Source of the DNA: Thauera sp.
GTDB taxonomy: Bacteria; Pseudomonadota; Gammaproteobacteria; Burkholderiales; Rhodocyclaceae
DNA: 64,000 bases
Direction of reading: 5' to 3'
NCBI GenBank assembly: GCA_017302295.1
Contig: JAFLDS010000006.1
Span: forward strand, 141,574 to 205,573
Shown here: piece after piece, positions 1 through 8,421 of the stretch
How the letters are laid out: every line of letters begins with the position of its first letter
Numbering within the stretch: position 1 is the first letter of the stretch
Notes under the pieces: model-generated
Seen by the model: the letters and a program-made list of their open reading frames with translations, nothing else
Databases searched by the model: none
Told to the model about the DNA's origin: nothing
Program-made: the position numbers and the translations under genes

Positions 1-645
1 GTTGTAGTTGATGTAGCAGGTCGAGAAGATCGCCACCTTGCCCGGCGTGCGCTCGCCGTCGCGAACGGGCCAGTCCTCGCTTACCTTCGCTTTGGAGCGG
101 AACCGCGCGGGGGCATAGGGTGGAAGTTCGCGGCGCTTGTCCACGCCCAGCAGCGCCTCCAACACGCCGCGCGCCGCGCTGTTGCGGTTGGCCGCATTCA
201 CCGTCTGCGCCACCACCGGTATCGCCGCGAGCTTGCCCAGGGCGTCTGTGCTCGTCAGCAGCTTGTCGCGGAAGCGGACCTCGCCCTTGCGGAATTTCAC
301 CGCCTTGGCGCGCAGCATCAGATGCGGAAAATCGAGGTTCCACTCATGCGGGGGCACATAAGGGCATTTGGTCATGAAGCAGACATCGCACAGATAGCAC
401 TGGTCCACGACTTTCCAGTAATGCGACTTCTCGACGCCATCGACTTCCCCGGTGCTGCTCGCATCGACGAGGTCGAACAGTGTCGGAAAGGCGGTGCACA
501 GATTCACGCAGCGCCGACAGCCGTGGCAGATGTCGAACACGCGCTCCATCTCGCCCAGCAGCGCATTCTCGTCGTAGTAATCGCCGTCGCGCCACGCGAT
601 CGGACGTCGCGCCGGCGCTTCGAGGCTGCCTTCACGCTTGGTCAT
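1..645 (-). CDS. HdrD-like Fe-S protein (C-terminus cut by window edge)
   Basis: Only the first 215 residues are present; the 3' end runs off the left edge. The start is the ATG at 645. Two ferredoxin-like cysteine clusters are visible: Cys40-x2-Cys43-x2-Cys46-x3-Cys50, and Cys83-x2-Cys86-x2-Cys89-x4-Cys94-Pro, so two [4Fe-4S] clusters are expected. The text around residues 83-110 (CPYVPPHEW, then [11 protein letters not shown]) matches my memory of heterodisulfide-reductase-related / GlpC-like proteins encoded beside rubrerythrin. The C-terminal cysteine-rich CCG domains of that family would lie outside the window. It is codirectional with rubrerythrin, 86 bp downstream, which suggests a shared role in peroxide or oxygen defence or electron transfer to rubrerythrin. 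The electron partner is not known. Confidence 0.8.
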   Translation of the reverse strand, partial: MTKREGSLEAPARRPIAWRDGDYYDENALLGEMERVFDICHGCRRCVNLCTAFPTLFDLVDASSTGEVDGVEKSHYWKVVDQCYLCDVCFMTKCPYVPPHEWNLDFPHLMLRAKAVKFRKGEVRFRDKLLTSTDALGKLAAIPVVAQTVNAANRNSAARGVLEALLGVDKRRELPPYAPARFRSKAKVSEDWPVRDGERTPGKVAIFSTCYINYN

Positions 646-693
646 GGCGACCCTCCCCGCGGGCAGGAACGGCCTGCGTTTGACGGGCCGAGA

Positions 694-716
694 AACGGGC
701 GGTTCACCCGCCCGTT
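694..716 (-). terminator. Stem-loop between rubrerythrin and Fe-S gene
   Basis: A perfect 9-bp inverted repeat (AACGGGCGG / CCGCCCGTT) with a 5-nt loop sits just after the rubrerythrin stop. Read on the minus strand it is followed by TTTCTCGG, a poor U-tract. It could be a leaky terminator or an mRNA-stabilising hairpin that lowers expression of the downstream Fe-S gene relative to rubrerythrin. Confidence 0.5.
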
Positions 717-731
717 CACTTCGGCAAACCC

Positions 732-1151
732 TCAATCAGTGAGGGCGTCCAGCGCCTTCTGGAAACGGTTCGCGTGCGAACGTTCAGCTTTGGCCAGCGT
801 CTCGAACCAGTCGGCGATCTCGTCGAAACCTTCGCCACGCGCAGTCTTCGCCATGCCCGGGTACATGTCGGTGTACTCGTGCGTCTCACCGGCGATCGCT
901 GCGCCCAGGTTCTGGCGGGTGGAACCGAACGGCAGGCCGGTGGCAGGATCACCACAGGCTTCGAGGTATTCGAGGTGGCCGTGGGCGTGTCCGGTCTCAC
1001 CTTCGGCGGTGGAGCGAAACACCGTCGCCACGTCGTTCTGTCCCTCGACGTCGGCCTTGGCGGCGAAATAAAGATAGCGGCGATTTGCCTGCGACTCACC
1101 CGCAAAGGCGGCCTTCAGGTTGCCTTCGGTCTGGGAACCCTTGAGTTGCAT
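732..1151 (-). CDS. Rubrerythrin, rubredoxin-less
   Basis: A 139-residue di-iron four-helix-bundle protein. Expected ligands are visible in order: Glu19 ([15 protein letters not shown]), Glu52 with His55 (GETGHAHGH), Glu89 and Glu92 ([15 protein letters not shown]), and Glu123 with His126 (AERSHANRF). There is no C-terminal CxxC rubredoxin domain, so electrons must come from a separate protein, possibly the adjacent Fe-S protein. The family reduces hydrogen peroxide in the cytoplasm. The ATG at 1151 is chosen over an upstream in-frame start because AAGGAGAGGAG lies directly before it and family members begin MQLKGSQTE. Confidence 0.95.
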   Translation of the reverse strand: MQLKGSQTEGNLKAAFAGESQANRRYLYFAAKADVEGQNDVATVFRSTAEGETGHAHGHLEYLEACGDPATGLPFGSTRQNLGAAIAGETHEYTDMYPGMAKTARGEGFDEIADWFETLAKAERSHANRFQKALDALTD

Positions 1152-1288
1152 GTCTCCTCTCCTTTTCACGCAGACGGTTGCGCCCCGCAGTCGGGCACTC
1201 TTCAGCCTAGGCGAGGGATCAAAACATCCCAAATTGATCGCCCCTATCCGCCACATTGCCCAAGGCTATCTCCCGCCGCGGAACCGGC

Positions 1289-1885
1289 TCACGCGGCCAG
1301 CGCGGCCTCGATCTCGGCGAAACTGCGCGCAATCTCGGTCGCTTCAGGCAGGGCCTCGCCAAGCTGGCGAGCGAGCTGGGTCATCGAAAAGATGCCCCGG
1401 ATGCGCGCCTGCCCCTCGCCCGCCGGCTCGACGACGAGCGCGTGCTGACGCCCCGATCGACGCAGGGTGGCGACGACGTGGCCCACTTCGGAGCGCAGCA
1501 CGTCCTCCAGGCGCACGGCCTCCATGGCCGACAGAGGCGTCATGACCTTCGCCACGCCCAGCTCGTCGAGCCGCAGGCCGTGTTCACGCGCCACGCGCAC
1601 TGGCCGTTCGCCAAGAAAGTCGGCTGCGGTCACGACACCGACAACGCCACGATCCGCATCGGTCACGAGGAGCAGTCGCACGCCGCGCGCCTGCATCGCC
1701 CGATGTGCCTCGAGCTGACTCATGCCGACGTCGACCGTCGCCGCGGGGACGAGGCGCAAGTCGGTCATGACATCCAGTGCGGCCGAGTCCAGGCGCACGC
1801 GACGGTCGGAACAAACGTCGGCAATGTCGCAGCGCATGCCGTCCAGCTGGGCCTGAGGAAGCGGCAGGAATCGATCCCGATGCAT
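1289..1885 (-). CDS. CBS-domain-pair protein
   Basis: A stand-alone CBS pair of 198 residues. The first CBS motif covers roughly residues 38-95 (VMTDLRLVPAATVDV...GVVTAADFLGE) and the second roughly 112-175 (VMTPLSAMEAVRLEDV...IRGIFSMTQLARQLG). CBS pairs bind adenosyl nucleotides and act as energy or redox sensors. No catalytic domain is attached, so the regulated partner cannot be named. The ATG at 1885 is preferred because the 51 extra upstream residues look non-conserved and low-complexity. Its ribosome-binding site (a run of Gs before ATG) is weak, so the start is less certain than the gene. It reads toward rubrerythrin with a 137-bp gap that can hold the rubrerythrin promoter. Confidence 0.85.
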   Translation of the reverse strand: MHRDRFLPLPQAQLDGMRCDIADVCSDRRVRLDSAALDVMTDLRLVPAATVDVGMSQLEAHRAMQARGVRLLLVTDADRGVVGVVTAADFLGERPVRVAREHGLRLDELGVAKVMTPLSAMEAVRLEDVLRSEVGHVVATLRRSGRQHALVVEPAGEGQARIRGIFSMTQLARQLGEALPEATEIARSFAEIEAALAA

Positions 1886-2240
1886 GATGAACCCCCGTGT
1901 CTGGTGTGGAACGGAGCCTCTGGCAGACCGACCCGGCCCGGTGCGGGCTCCTGCATCGAGTAAAGCCCAGGCCGGGCATGACATCAAGCCCGGCGCACGG
2001 ACTTCACCGTCGCAGGCGTCGGGGGTGATCGCGGGCATACGCGGTCGGGTTCAACGGGCCACGCACAACACGATCCGCTCCCGCCGCCGGAACGGACCGT
2101 GCTGAAACGCTCCGGCACCACGCCGGAGGTGGGCGGATGAGCGCAGCGCTGTCCGCCAAACAGGCTCGAACAGCGGAGGGCGCTGCGGTTTTACGCCCTG
2201 CAGGCTATTCGCGTAAGCAACAAACAGCTCGCAGCCCGCA
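1886..2240. other. Intergenic region with two stacked hairpins
   Basis: This 355-bp gap lies between the CBS gene and rppH, both on the minus strand. I see no convincing ORF. Two hairpins sit close together: TCCGGC-ACCAC-GCCGGA at 2111-2127, and a longer imperfect stem at 2132-2157 (GGCGGA...AGCGC-A-GCGCT...TCCGCC). They probably end or stabilise the rppH transcript. A 14-bp palindrome, CCGCACTAGTGCGG (2236-2249), straddles the rppH stop codon. Confidence 0.5.
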
Positions 2241-2804
2241 CTAGTGCGGCCCGCCTGACTCCGCAACACCGCCCTCGGCCGCGCCTGCCACAGTGGGCAG
2301 CCGGTAACTCTCGGGCAGCTCGAAGACGCGCGAGCGGAAGAGGACGCGGGCGAGTTCCACCAGCGCAAGCTGATAGACCTGCCGCTTGAACTCGATCACC
2401 GCTTCAAGAGGAACCCAGTAATCGCTCCAGCGCCATGCATCGAACTCCGGATGATGACTTGCGCGCAGACACACGTCCGAATCGCGTCCCACCAGACGCA
2501 GCAGAAACCAGATCTGTTTCTGTCCGCGATAGGTGTTGCGCCATTCGCGCCGTATCCAGTGCTTTGGCACTTCGTAGCGCAGCCATCCGCGCGTGCGGCC
2601 GAGGATCTTCACATGCTCGGGACGCAGTCCGACCTCTTCGAACAGTTCCCGGTACATGGCCTGCTCCGGCGATTCGCCGTGCTTGATACCACCTTGAGGA
2701 AACTGCCAGGAGTGCTCGCGGATCCGCTTGCCCCAGAAAACCTCGTTGCGCGCGTTGACCAGAATGATGCCGACGTTAGGGCGAAAGCCTTCACGGTCGA
2801 GCAT
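2241..2804 (-). CDS. rppH: RNA pyrophosphohydrolase
   Basis: A 187-residue Nudix hydrolase that converts 5'-triphosphate mRNA ends to monophosphate and so triggers RNase E decay. It opens [15 protein letters not shown], the normal RppH N-terminus. The full Nudix box GX5EX7REUXEEXGU spans residues 38-60 (GGIKHGESP to RELFEEVGL). The second of two close start codons (2804) is used because it matches family starts and has AAAGG upstream. The region after about residue 160 is a non-conserved tail. It is divergent from proS, as is common in betaproteobacteria. Confidence 0.95.
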   Translation of the reverse strand: MLDREGFRPNVGIILVNARNEVFWGKRIREHSWQFPQGGIKHGESPEQAMYRELFEEVGLRPEHVKILGRTRGWLRYEVPKHWIRREWRNTYRGQKQIWFLLRLVGRDSDVCLRASHHPEFDAWRWSDYWVPLEAVIEFKRQVYQLALVELARVLFRSRVFELPESYRLPTVAGAAEGGVAESGGPH

Positions 2805-2902
2805 GATCAAACCTTTGAATTTCGCGTAGTTGTTTCAATTTTTTCACACTTGCCGGCTGTTTGAAAGCGCATCGGCAAGCCGGTTCCATTACCCTGCACC
2901 GG

Positions 2903-2937
2903 TGGCGCGAAGCGAGCGTCGCGCCATGCGCTAGAAT
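2903..2937 (+). promoter_or_regulatory. Inverted repeat and -10 element before proS
   Basis: A perfect 8-bp inverted repeat with an 8-nt spacer, TGGCGCGA / TCGCGCCA, occupies 2903-2926. It ends six bases before TAGAAT (2932-2937), a good -10 hexamer oriented toward proS, whose start lies about 94 bp downstream. The dyad covers the usual -35 zone, so it could be an operator. No regulator is identifiable from the sequence. Confidence 0.4.
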
Positions 2938-3030
2938 GGCGGGCGAAGAAGGCGCGTGACTTGCGTGCGCCTTCGCGCTTCGTTCGCTCTCCAGATTGCG
3001 ACCCACTTTGCGACTTTTCCAGACATTTCC

Positions 3031-4785
3031 ATGCGTGCAAGCCAGTTTCACCTGTTCACCCTGAAAGAAGCGCCCTCCGACGCCGAAGTCGTCAGCCAAC
3101 AGCTGATGCTGCGCGCCGGCATGATCCGCAAGATTGCCGCCGGGATTTACAGCTACATGCCGATGGGACTGCGTTCCATCCGCAAGGTCGAGGCGATCGT
3201 TCGCGAGGAGCTGAATCGAGCCGGCGCGATGGAGCTGGTGATGCCGCTCGTGCAGCCGGCCGAGTTGTGGCAGGAGACCGGCCGCTGGGACAAGATGGGC
3301 GAGGAGATGCTGCGCCTGAAAGACCGTCACGCGCGCGACTTCGCGCTGCAGCCGACCTCGGAGGAAGTCGTCACCGACATCGCCCGCCAGGAACTCAAGA
3401 GCTACCGCCAGCTGCCGAAGAACTTCTATCAGATTCAGACCAAGTTCCGCGATGAGCGCCGGCCCCGATTCGGCGTGATGCGCGGACGCGAATTCGTCAT
3501 GAAGGACGCCTACTCCTTCGACCGCAACGCCGAGGCGGCCGGTCGCAGCTACGACGCGATGTTCGCGGCGTACGGGCGCATCTTCGACCGCCTCGGCCTA
3601 GAGTACCGTGCCGTCGCCGCCGACACCGGCGCGATCGGCGGCGACCGCTCGCATGAGTTCCAGGTGATCGCCGACACCGGCGAGGACGCCATTGTCTATT
3701 GCCCCGCCTCGAACTACGCCGCGAACATCGAGCTCGCCGAAGCCCTTGCGCTGCTGCCCGGGCGCGCCGCCCCCGACGAGGGGCTGGAGAAGACCTCGAC
3801 ACCGGGATGCACCACTTGCGCCCAGGTCGCCGAGCTCCTCGGACTGCCCCTGTCGCGTACGGTGAAATCGGTGGTGCTCGCCACCGACGACGTGGACGAC
3901 AAGGGCCAGCCCGCCGGCGCGACCGTGTGGCTGATGATGGTGCGCGGCGACCACACCCTCAACGACGTCAAGGCCGGCAAGATCGACGGCCTCAAGACGG
4001 GCTTCCGCTTTGCCACCGAGGCAGAGATCCTCGAGCACTTCGGCTGCAAGCCGGGCTACCTCGGCCCGATCGGCACGCACAAGCCGGTCCGGGTGGTTGC
4101 CGACCGCACGGTCGCGGTGATGGCCGACTTCGTCTGCGGCGCGAACGCTGAAGACTTCCACTACACCGGGGTGAATTGGGGGCGCGACCTGCCCGAGCCA
4201 GAGCTCGTCGCCGACATCCGCAACGTCGTCGAAGGCGATCCCTCGCCCGACGGCGCGGGCGCGCTCGCGATCCAGCGCGGCATCGAGGTCGGCCACGTGT
4301 TCTACCTCGGCACCAAGTACTCCAAGGCGATGAACGCCACCTTCCTCGACGAGGACGGCAAGCCCAAGCATTTCGAGATGGGCTGCTACGGCATCGGCAT
4401 CACCCGCATCCTCGGTGCCGCGATCGAGCAGAACCACGACGCGCGCGGCATCATCTGGCCGGTGTCGATCGCGCCGTTCGAGGTCGTGATCTGCCCGGTG
4501 GGCTGGGGCAAGTCCGAAGCGGTGCGCGAACACGCGCAGAAGCTCTACGAGGCGCTGACCGCCGCCGGCATCGACGCCATGCTCGACGACCGCGACGAGC
4601 GCCCGGGTGTGATGTTCGCCGACTGGGAGCTGATCGGTGTGCCGCACCGCGTCACGCTCGGCGACCGCGGCCTGAAGGAAGGCCTGGCCGAATATCAGGG
4701 CCGCCGCGACAGCGAGGCGACCAAGGTGCCGGTGGCCGAGATCGCAAGCTTCATCATCGACCGCCTGAAGGCGGCGAAGGCCTGA
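3031..4785 (+). CDS. proS: Prolyl-tRNA synthetase
   Basis: A 584-residue class II synthetase of the bacterial type with an inserted editing domain (roughly residues 225-400) that hydrolyses Ala-tRNA(Pro). Seen in order: the N-terminal catalytic half ([20 protein letters not shown]), the TSEE loop (QPTSEEVVT), class II motif 2 ([17 protein letters not shown]), motif 3 ([13 protein letters not shown]), and the C-terminal anticodon-binding domain beginning near [10 protein letters not shown]. Length is normal. The ATG at 3031 is chosen because homologs begin MRxSxFxLxTLKE; the upstream in-frame extension is not conserved-looking. The downstream transglycosylase starts 2 bp after the stop and is probably cotranscribed. 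Confidence 0.97.
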   Translation: MRASQFHLFTLKEAPSDAEVVSQQLMLRAGMIRKIAAGIYSYMPMGLRSIRKVEAIVREELNRAGAMELVMPLVQPAELWQETGRWDKMGEEMLRLKDRHARDFALQPTSEEVVTDIARQELKSYRQLPKNFYQIQTKFRDERRPRFGVMRGREFVMKDAYSFDRNAEAAGRSYDAMFAAYGRIFDRLGLEYRAVAADTGAIGGDRSHEFQVIADTGEDAIVYCPASNYAANIELAEALALLPGRAAPDEGLEKTSTPGCTTCAQVAELLGLPLSRTVKSVVLATDDVDDKGQPAGATVWLMMVRGDHTLNDVKAGKIDGLKTGFRFATEAEILEHFGCKPGYLGPIGTHKPVRVVADRTVAVMADFVCGANAEDFHYTGVNWGRDLPEPELVADIRNVVEGDPSPDGAGALAIQRGIEVGHVFYLGTKYSKAMNATFLDEDGKPKHFEMGCYGIGITRILGAAIEQNHDARGIIWPVSIAPFEVVICPVGWGKSEAVREHAQKLYEALTAAGIDAMLDDRDERPGVMFADWELIGVPHRVTLGDRGLKEGLAEYQGRRDSEATKVPVAEIASFIIDRLKAAKA

Positions 4786-4787
4786 GG

Positions 4788-5432
4788 ATGTTGCGCCGCG
4801 CGTCCTGCCGGCTCGCCTTCGCGACCGCGCTTGCGCTGGCGAGCGGCGGGGCGCTGGCGGGCGCGCAGCAATACGAACCGCTGGCGGCCAGTGTGCGCGC
4901 CGCGTTGCACGCGGCGGTCAGCGACGCGGTAGCGCCGACGCTGCCTATCCCGGACGCCGGCGAACGTGCGCGCTGGCTCGCCGAGATGTCGCGGCGCCTG
5001 GAAAAACGCATCCCCGACGCGGCTTACCGCAGCGAGCTGCTGACCTCGATCCACTACGAGGCCACGCGCGCAGGGCTCGATCCACAGATGGTGCTCGGCC
5101 TCATCCAGGTGGAGAGCAATTTCCGCAAGTATGCGATCTCCTCGGCGGGCGCCCGCGGCTTCATGCAGGTGATGCCGTTCTGGCTGAACGTGATGAACCG
5201 CCCCGACGACAACCTGTTCCACCTGCGCACCAACCTGCGCTATGGCTGCACGATCCTGCGCCACTACCTCGACATCGAGAAGGGCGACCTTTTTCGCGCG
5301 CTCGGTCGCTACAACGGCAGCCTGGGCAAGGCGGAGTACCCCAACCTCGTGCGCGGCGCCTGGGAACGACACTGGAGCTGGAGGCCAGAGCAGCTCGCAG
5401 CCGGCAGCCTGGGCACCGACCGCCGCAACTGA
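4788..5432 (+). CDS. Lytic transglycosylase (SLT domain)
   Basis: A 214-residue exported muramidase-type enzyme. A signal peptide covers about residues 1-25 (RRAS, then a hydrophobic core, ending ALAGA). The SLT catalytic domain starts near residue 88. The catalytic glutamate is Glu109 in GLIQVESNFRKYAISSAGARG, followed by the typical GFMQVMPFW and the RYNGSLG segment. It cleaves peptidoglycan glycan strands with 1,6-anhydro ring formation in the periplasm. It lies 2 bp after proS in the same direction and converges on the bactofilin gene, another cell-envelope protein. Confidence 0.92.
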   Translation: MLRRASCRLAFATALALASGGALAGAQQYEPLAASVRAALHAAVSDAVAPTLPIPDAGERARWLAEMSRRLEKRIPDAAYRSELLTSIHYEATRAGLDPQMVLGLIQVESNFRKYAISSAGARGFMQVMPFWLNVMNRPDDNLFHLRTNLRYGCTILRHYLDIEKGDLFRALGRYNGSLGKAEYPNLVRGAWERHWSWRPEQLAAGSLGTDRRN

Positions 5433-5469
5433 AGTCGCAGCGACCGCCCCCCAGCCTGCCTGCGCCGCC

Positions 5470-6078
5470 TCAACCGGCGACCGCGACCAGCGGCTTGAGC
5501 TCGTGAGTCGACTTATCCAAGGGCTTGCCTGAATCCTTGGTTGCCGCCGCGAGCGACTTCACGTCGCCGGAGATCTCGCCCCCCTCCTCGATCAGGATCT
5601 TGCCGTAGCGGATCTTTCCGCTGACGCGGCCTGTGGCGTGGATGATGAGCTGCTTGCGCGCGGTGAGCTCGCCTTCGAACACGCCATGAATCTCCGCCAC
5701 GTCGATGCCGACGGTGCCCGCATAGGCGCCGTTCTGCGCGATGCGAATCACGCGGCTGTCCATGGTCGCTTCGACGCGGCCCTCCACGACGAGGGTGTCG
5801 CAATCGAGGATCTCGGCCCCCTTGAGCTTGACGTCCGGGCCGACGATCAGGCTGCTCCCGCCGGCCTGCTTGGTGTCCGGAGCACCCGGCGCGGCATCGC
5901 CGGGCGCAGACGCTGCAACATCGGAAGGCTCACCCTCGCGGACGGATGAAGCCGTGCTCGTCGTCACCGAGGCCAGGGTAGAGGCGGCCGCCAGGCCGCT
6001 GCCCGGCTGTGCGGGCCGCAAGCCGCGATCGGCCTGCGAATCAGTGTTCTTCGGAAACATGGTGGGTTTGTTGAACAT
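5470..6078 (-). CDS. Bactofilin (polymer-forming cytoskeletal protein)
   Basis: A 202-residue protein. The N-terminal 70 residues are low-complexity (Ala/Ser/Pro/Asp). A bactofilin beta-helix core spans about 74-180, with repeating short turns such as LIVGPDVKLKGAEI, GRVEATMDSRVIRIAQNGAYAGTV, AEIHGVFEGELTARKQLIIHATGRVSGKIRYGKI. Bactofilins self-assemble without nucleotide and position peptidoglycan enzymes at the membrane. The convergent neighbour is a lytic transglycosylase. AAGGAGA lies before the start. A sigma-54 promoter and two GlrR-like sites lie upstream (6132-6318), so expression probably depends on the divergent GlrK/GlrR system; this is an inference. Confidence 0.93.
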   Translation of the reverse strand: MFNKPTMFPKNTDSQADRGLRPAQPGSGLAAASTLASVTTSTASSVREGEPSDVAASAPGDAAPGAPDTKQAGGSSLIVGPDVKLKGAEILDCDTLVVEGRVEATMDSRVIRIAQNGAYAGTVGIDVAEIHGVFEGELTARKQLIIHATGRVSGKIRYGKILIEEGGEISGDVKSLAAATKDSGKPLDKSTHELKPLVAVAG

Positions 6079-6131
6079 GGTTTCTCCTTGAGCTTGATCG
6101 GGCCGTCCGGCGCGACCCGACCATGCGCACT

Positions 6132-6147
6132 AGCAAACGCTGCGCCA
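6132..6147 (-). promoter_or_regulatory. Sigma-54 (-24/-12) promoter of the bactofilin gene
   Basis: Minus-strand sequence TGGCGCA-GCGT-TTGCT, against the consensus TGGCACG-N4-TTGCW. The invariant GG and GC are present at exactly the required 12-bp offset and the -12 element is perfect. The predicted transcription start near 6121 leaves a leader of about 43 nt before the bactofilin ATG at 6078. Confidence 0.75.
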
Positions 6148-6173
6148 GAGATAAAACTTCTCTTCTCCCTCAA

Positions 6174-6186
6174 TAACTTGCTGATC
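6174..6186 (-). promoter_or_regulatory. IHF-like site
   Basis: Minus-strand GATCAGCAAGTTA matches the IHF consensus WATCAANNNNTTR with two mismatches. It lies in the relatively AT-rich segment between the promoter and the upstream dyads, where a DNA bend would bring a bound activator to sigma-54 polymerase. Weak on its own. Confidence 0.3.
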
Positions 6187-6233
6187 GACCCGGGCGCATA
6201 TGGGACCACCCGCGGCAGCGACAGTACGCCGAG

Positions 6234-6251
6234 TGTCGCCGACGCCCGACA
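6234..6251. promoter_or_regulatory. GlrR-type activator site 1
   Basis: TGTC-GCCGACGCCC-GACA fits the TGTC-N10-GACA motif reported for Escherichia coli GlrR. Its centre lies about 120 bp upstream of the predicted bactofilin transcription start, a normal enhancer distance. An inverse-oriented GACA half-site (6220-6223) lies 10 bp before it. Confidence 0.6.
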
Positions 6252-6298
6252 GGTTTTCCTCCACGTTGCGCAAGTCCTTGTTCCTTCTCCGCTCCTGC

Positions 6299-6318
6299 TT
6301 GTCGCCGTACGGCGACAA
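6299..6318. promoter_or_regulatory. GlrR-type activator site 2 (20-bp perfect palindrome)
   Basis: A perfect 20-bp palindrome with TGTC at 6300-6303 and GACA at 6314-6317, exactly 10 bp apart. It shares TGTCGCCG with site 1, and the two centres are 66 bp apart. It is about 105 bp upstream of glrK, so it could also serve autoregulation. Confidence 0.65.
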
Positions 6319-6422
6319 AATCGGCGCCCGGCCGACACATCGGCTTGCACTTGCAGACACCCGGGCCCGGCAATGACGCCGTAAACTTCATTTTCACAAA
6401 TTGAAAATCGGCTGTTGCCTGA

Positions 6423-7847
6423 ATGTTCCACCCCTCGTTTCGAACGACCCTGCTGGCGGGTTTCCTGCTCATCACCAGCATCCTCGGCAGCGCTGCGGCC
6501 AGTGGCTGGCTGATGCTCGAGCACTTTTCACGCGACAGCCGCGAAGAGAGCCGGCAGGCGCTTGCGCTGAGCACCGCGGTACAACAGCTCACCGAGCGCT
6601 CGATCGACCTGGAGCGCAGCGCACGCCAGTTCCTCGTGCTGCGGCAGGCCGCGCTGCTCGAACGCTTCGACGCCGCACGGATCGAGGCGCTCGCGGCCTT
6701 GCACGCCGTGGAGACGACGCTGCCCGCTGCGGCGAGAACGGCGCAGGACTGGCGCGCGCACGCGAACGCGATCCAGGCGGCGCTGCTCGACACAGACAGC
6801 GACACTGCGGCGGCGGGCCTGCCGCGATCGCTGGGCCAGCTCCCGGCTCTGAATGAAGCCCTTGCCGCAGAGGCGAGCCTGGCCGTCGAACGCAGCCGAT
6901 CAAGTTTGCTCGCCTCGCTCGAGCGCAGCCGCGAGCGGCTCGCCCTGACCCTCGCCGCCGCACTCGCCGCGGCGGTTGGGCTCGGCGCCGTGGTCGGCTG
7001 GTGGACCCTGCGCCCGCTGCACCGCATCAAGCGCGCCATCGCCCGGCTCGGCGACGATCGCCTTGACCTCCCCGTCGTCGTCGGCGGCCCGGCCGACCTG
7101 CAACAGCTTGGGCAGCAGCTCGACTGGCTGCGGGAGCGGCTGCTTGCGCTGCAGGCCGATCGCGACCGGGTGATGCGGCACGTGTCGCATGAACTGAAGA
7201 CCCCGCTGGCGTCGCTGCGCGAAGGCATCGCCCTGCTTCGCGATGGTGTGGTGGGTCCGCTGAGCCGGGAGCAGCAGGAAGTCGCCGCCATCGTCGAGCA
7301 CAACGCACGGCTGCTGCAGTCACGCATCGAGCAGCTGCTGGATTTCAACGCGATCCGGTTCGACGCAGCGCGGCTGACCAGGCGGCCGGTAAACCTTCGC
7401 CTGCTGGCGAGCCGGGTAGCGGAGGCACACCGCCTGGCGGCGCGCGCGCGCGACCTGAATATCAGCATGAGCGGTAGCGCGCCCTTGGTCGAGGGGGACG
7501 AGGCCAAGCTCGAGACAGCGCTCTCCAACGTCCTCGGCAACGCCATCGCCTTCGCGCCCTCCGGCAGCGAGATCCGCATCGTGCTCGGTCACGACGGGAG
7601 GACGGCGACCATCGACTGCATCGACGACGGACCGGGCATACCGCCCGAAGACCTCGAGCGCATCTTCGAGCCTTTTTATCAGGGCCGCATCCGCGCCGAA
7701 CGCCCGTGCAAGGGCAATGGCCTGGGCCTGGCCATCGTACGCGAGCTGATCGCCGCCCATGGTGGCCGCATCGATGTCCTGAGCGCACGCCGCGGCGCCC
7801 ATTTCAGACTGGAGTTGCCGCGTGAGCAATCCACCATCGCGAGTTGA
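6423..7847 (+). CDS. glrK: Sensor histidine kinase, GlrK/QseE type
   Basis: A 474-residue membrane kinase. TM1 is about residues 8-30 (TTLLAGFLLITSILGSAAASG), followed by a mostly helical periplasmic region with many Glu/Arg. TM2 is about 173-197, followed by a HAMP-like linker. The phospho-acceptor is His256 in RHVSHELKTPLASLREG. The ATPase domain shows an N box (NVLGNAIAFAPSG), G1 (DDGPGIPPEDLERIFEPFYQG) and G2 (GNGLGLAIVRELIAAHGG). It belongs with the lipoprotein and sigma-54 regulator that overlap it downstream, as in the enterobacterial glrK-qseG-glrR locus that senses envelope state. The start has no strong ribosome-binding site but matches homolog N-termini. Confidence 0.88.
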   Translation: MFHPSFRTTLLAGFLLITSILGSAAASGWLMLEHFSRDSREESRQALALSTAVQQLTERSIDLERSARQFLVLRQAALLERFDAARIEALAALHAVETTLPAAARTAQDWRAHANAIQAALLDTDSDTAAAGLPRSLGQLPALNEALAAEASLAVERSRSSLLASLERSRERLALTLAAALAAAVGLGAVVGWWTLRPLHRIKRAIARLGDDRLDLPVVVGGPADLQQLGQQLDWLRERLLALQADRDRVMRHVSHELKTPLASLREGIALLRDGVVGPLSREQQEVAAIVEHNARLLQSRIEQLLDFNAIRFDAARLTRRPVNLRLLASRVAEAHRLAARARDLNISMSGSAPLVEGDEAKLETALSNVLGNAIAFAPSGSEIRIVLGHDGRTATIDCIDDGPGIPPEDLERIFEPFYQGRIRAERPCKGNGLGLAIVRELIAAHGGRIDVLSARRGAHFRLELPREQSTIAS

Positions 7848-8421
7848 AGGCCGTCACCGGGCGCGACGGGCAAGATTGGCAGCCTGCGCCAGCGCGCTCG
7901 CCCTGCTGTGCGCCTGCAGCGCCCCCGGCCCGTCTGCGCCGCGCCCGGCGCAGACGCACGACGACGCCGACGAGGTTTCGCGCGTGCTTGGCTACCATCA
8001 GCGAATACAGTCGCTCAATACCGCCGAACTCGCACGAGAGCGTCGCGCCGCAGCCGAAGCCCCCGGCGCGACGCGCCAGATGCAGCAGGCCTTGCTCGCC
8101 CTGCACCCGCGCAGCGTCAACCTCGCCCGCGCCCGCAGCCACCTCGATGCCATCGTGTCCGGCGACGACATCGAGGCGCGCAAGCTGCAGCCGCTTGCAC
8201 GCGTGATGCTGGAGCACGTCTCCGAACGCGCCCGGCTGGAAGCAGTCAACGACCGCTTCGCCCTGCTGCTCGAGCAGGCCAACCAGAAGATGGCCGACAC
8301 TCAGGCACTTGCCGCCACGCTGCAGCAGAAACTCGACGCACTGGCAGAGATCGAGCGCCATCTCTCCGAACGGCCCGCTGCCCCCCTGCCCTCGACGAAC
8401 GACCGGAGCGGACCGCGATGA
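7822..8421 (+). CDS. GlrG/QseG-like outer-membrane lipoprotein
   Basis: A 199-residue protein with a GTG start overlapping the kinase gene by 26 bp. A basic N-region (RHRARRAR), hydrophobic core and lipobox LLCAC give lipidation at Cys32. The mature part is strongly helical and Glu/Arg/Gln-rich, with a likely coiled coil near 145-182. Sequence conservation with QseG cannot be judged by eye; the assignment rests on its position between kinase and regulator, its lipoprotein nature and its size. QseG controls the kinase by direct contact in enterobacteria; the same role is inferred here. Its stop overlaps the regulator start (ATGA). Confidence 0.65.
   Translation: MSNPPSRVEGRHRARRARLAACASALALLCACSAPGPSAPRPAQTHDDADEVSRVLGYHQRIQSLNTAELARERRAAAEAPGATRQMQQALLALHPRSVNLARARSHLDAIVSGDDIEARKLQPLARVMLEHVSERARLEAVNDRFALLLEQANQKMADTQALAATLQQKLDALAEIERHLSERPAAPLPSTNDRSGPR

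Larger units (their letters stand above)
6079..6422. other. Divergent regulatory region, bactofilin / glrK
   Basis: This 344-bp gap contains no ORF that I believe. It holds a sigma-54 promoter toward the bactofilin gene, an IHF-like site and two TGTC-N10-GACA dyads, each listed separately. Toward glrK there is a further inverted repeat ATTTTC-N7-GAAAAT (6390-6408) about 15 bp before the glrK start. A near -24/-12 element on the plus strand around 6339 has the wrong spacing, so no sigma-54 promoter for glrK is claimed. Confidence 0.6.

Noticed and set aside
6337-6352. Possible sigma-54 promoter toward glrK (CGGCTTGCACTTGCAG)
   Set aside because: GG and GC are one base too close for a -24/-12 element, and spacing is strict for sigma-54.
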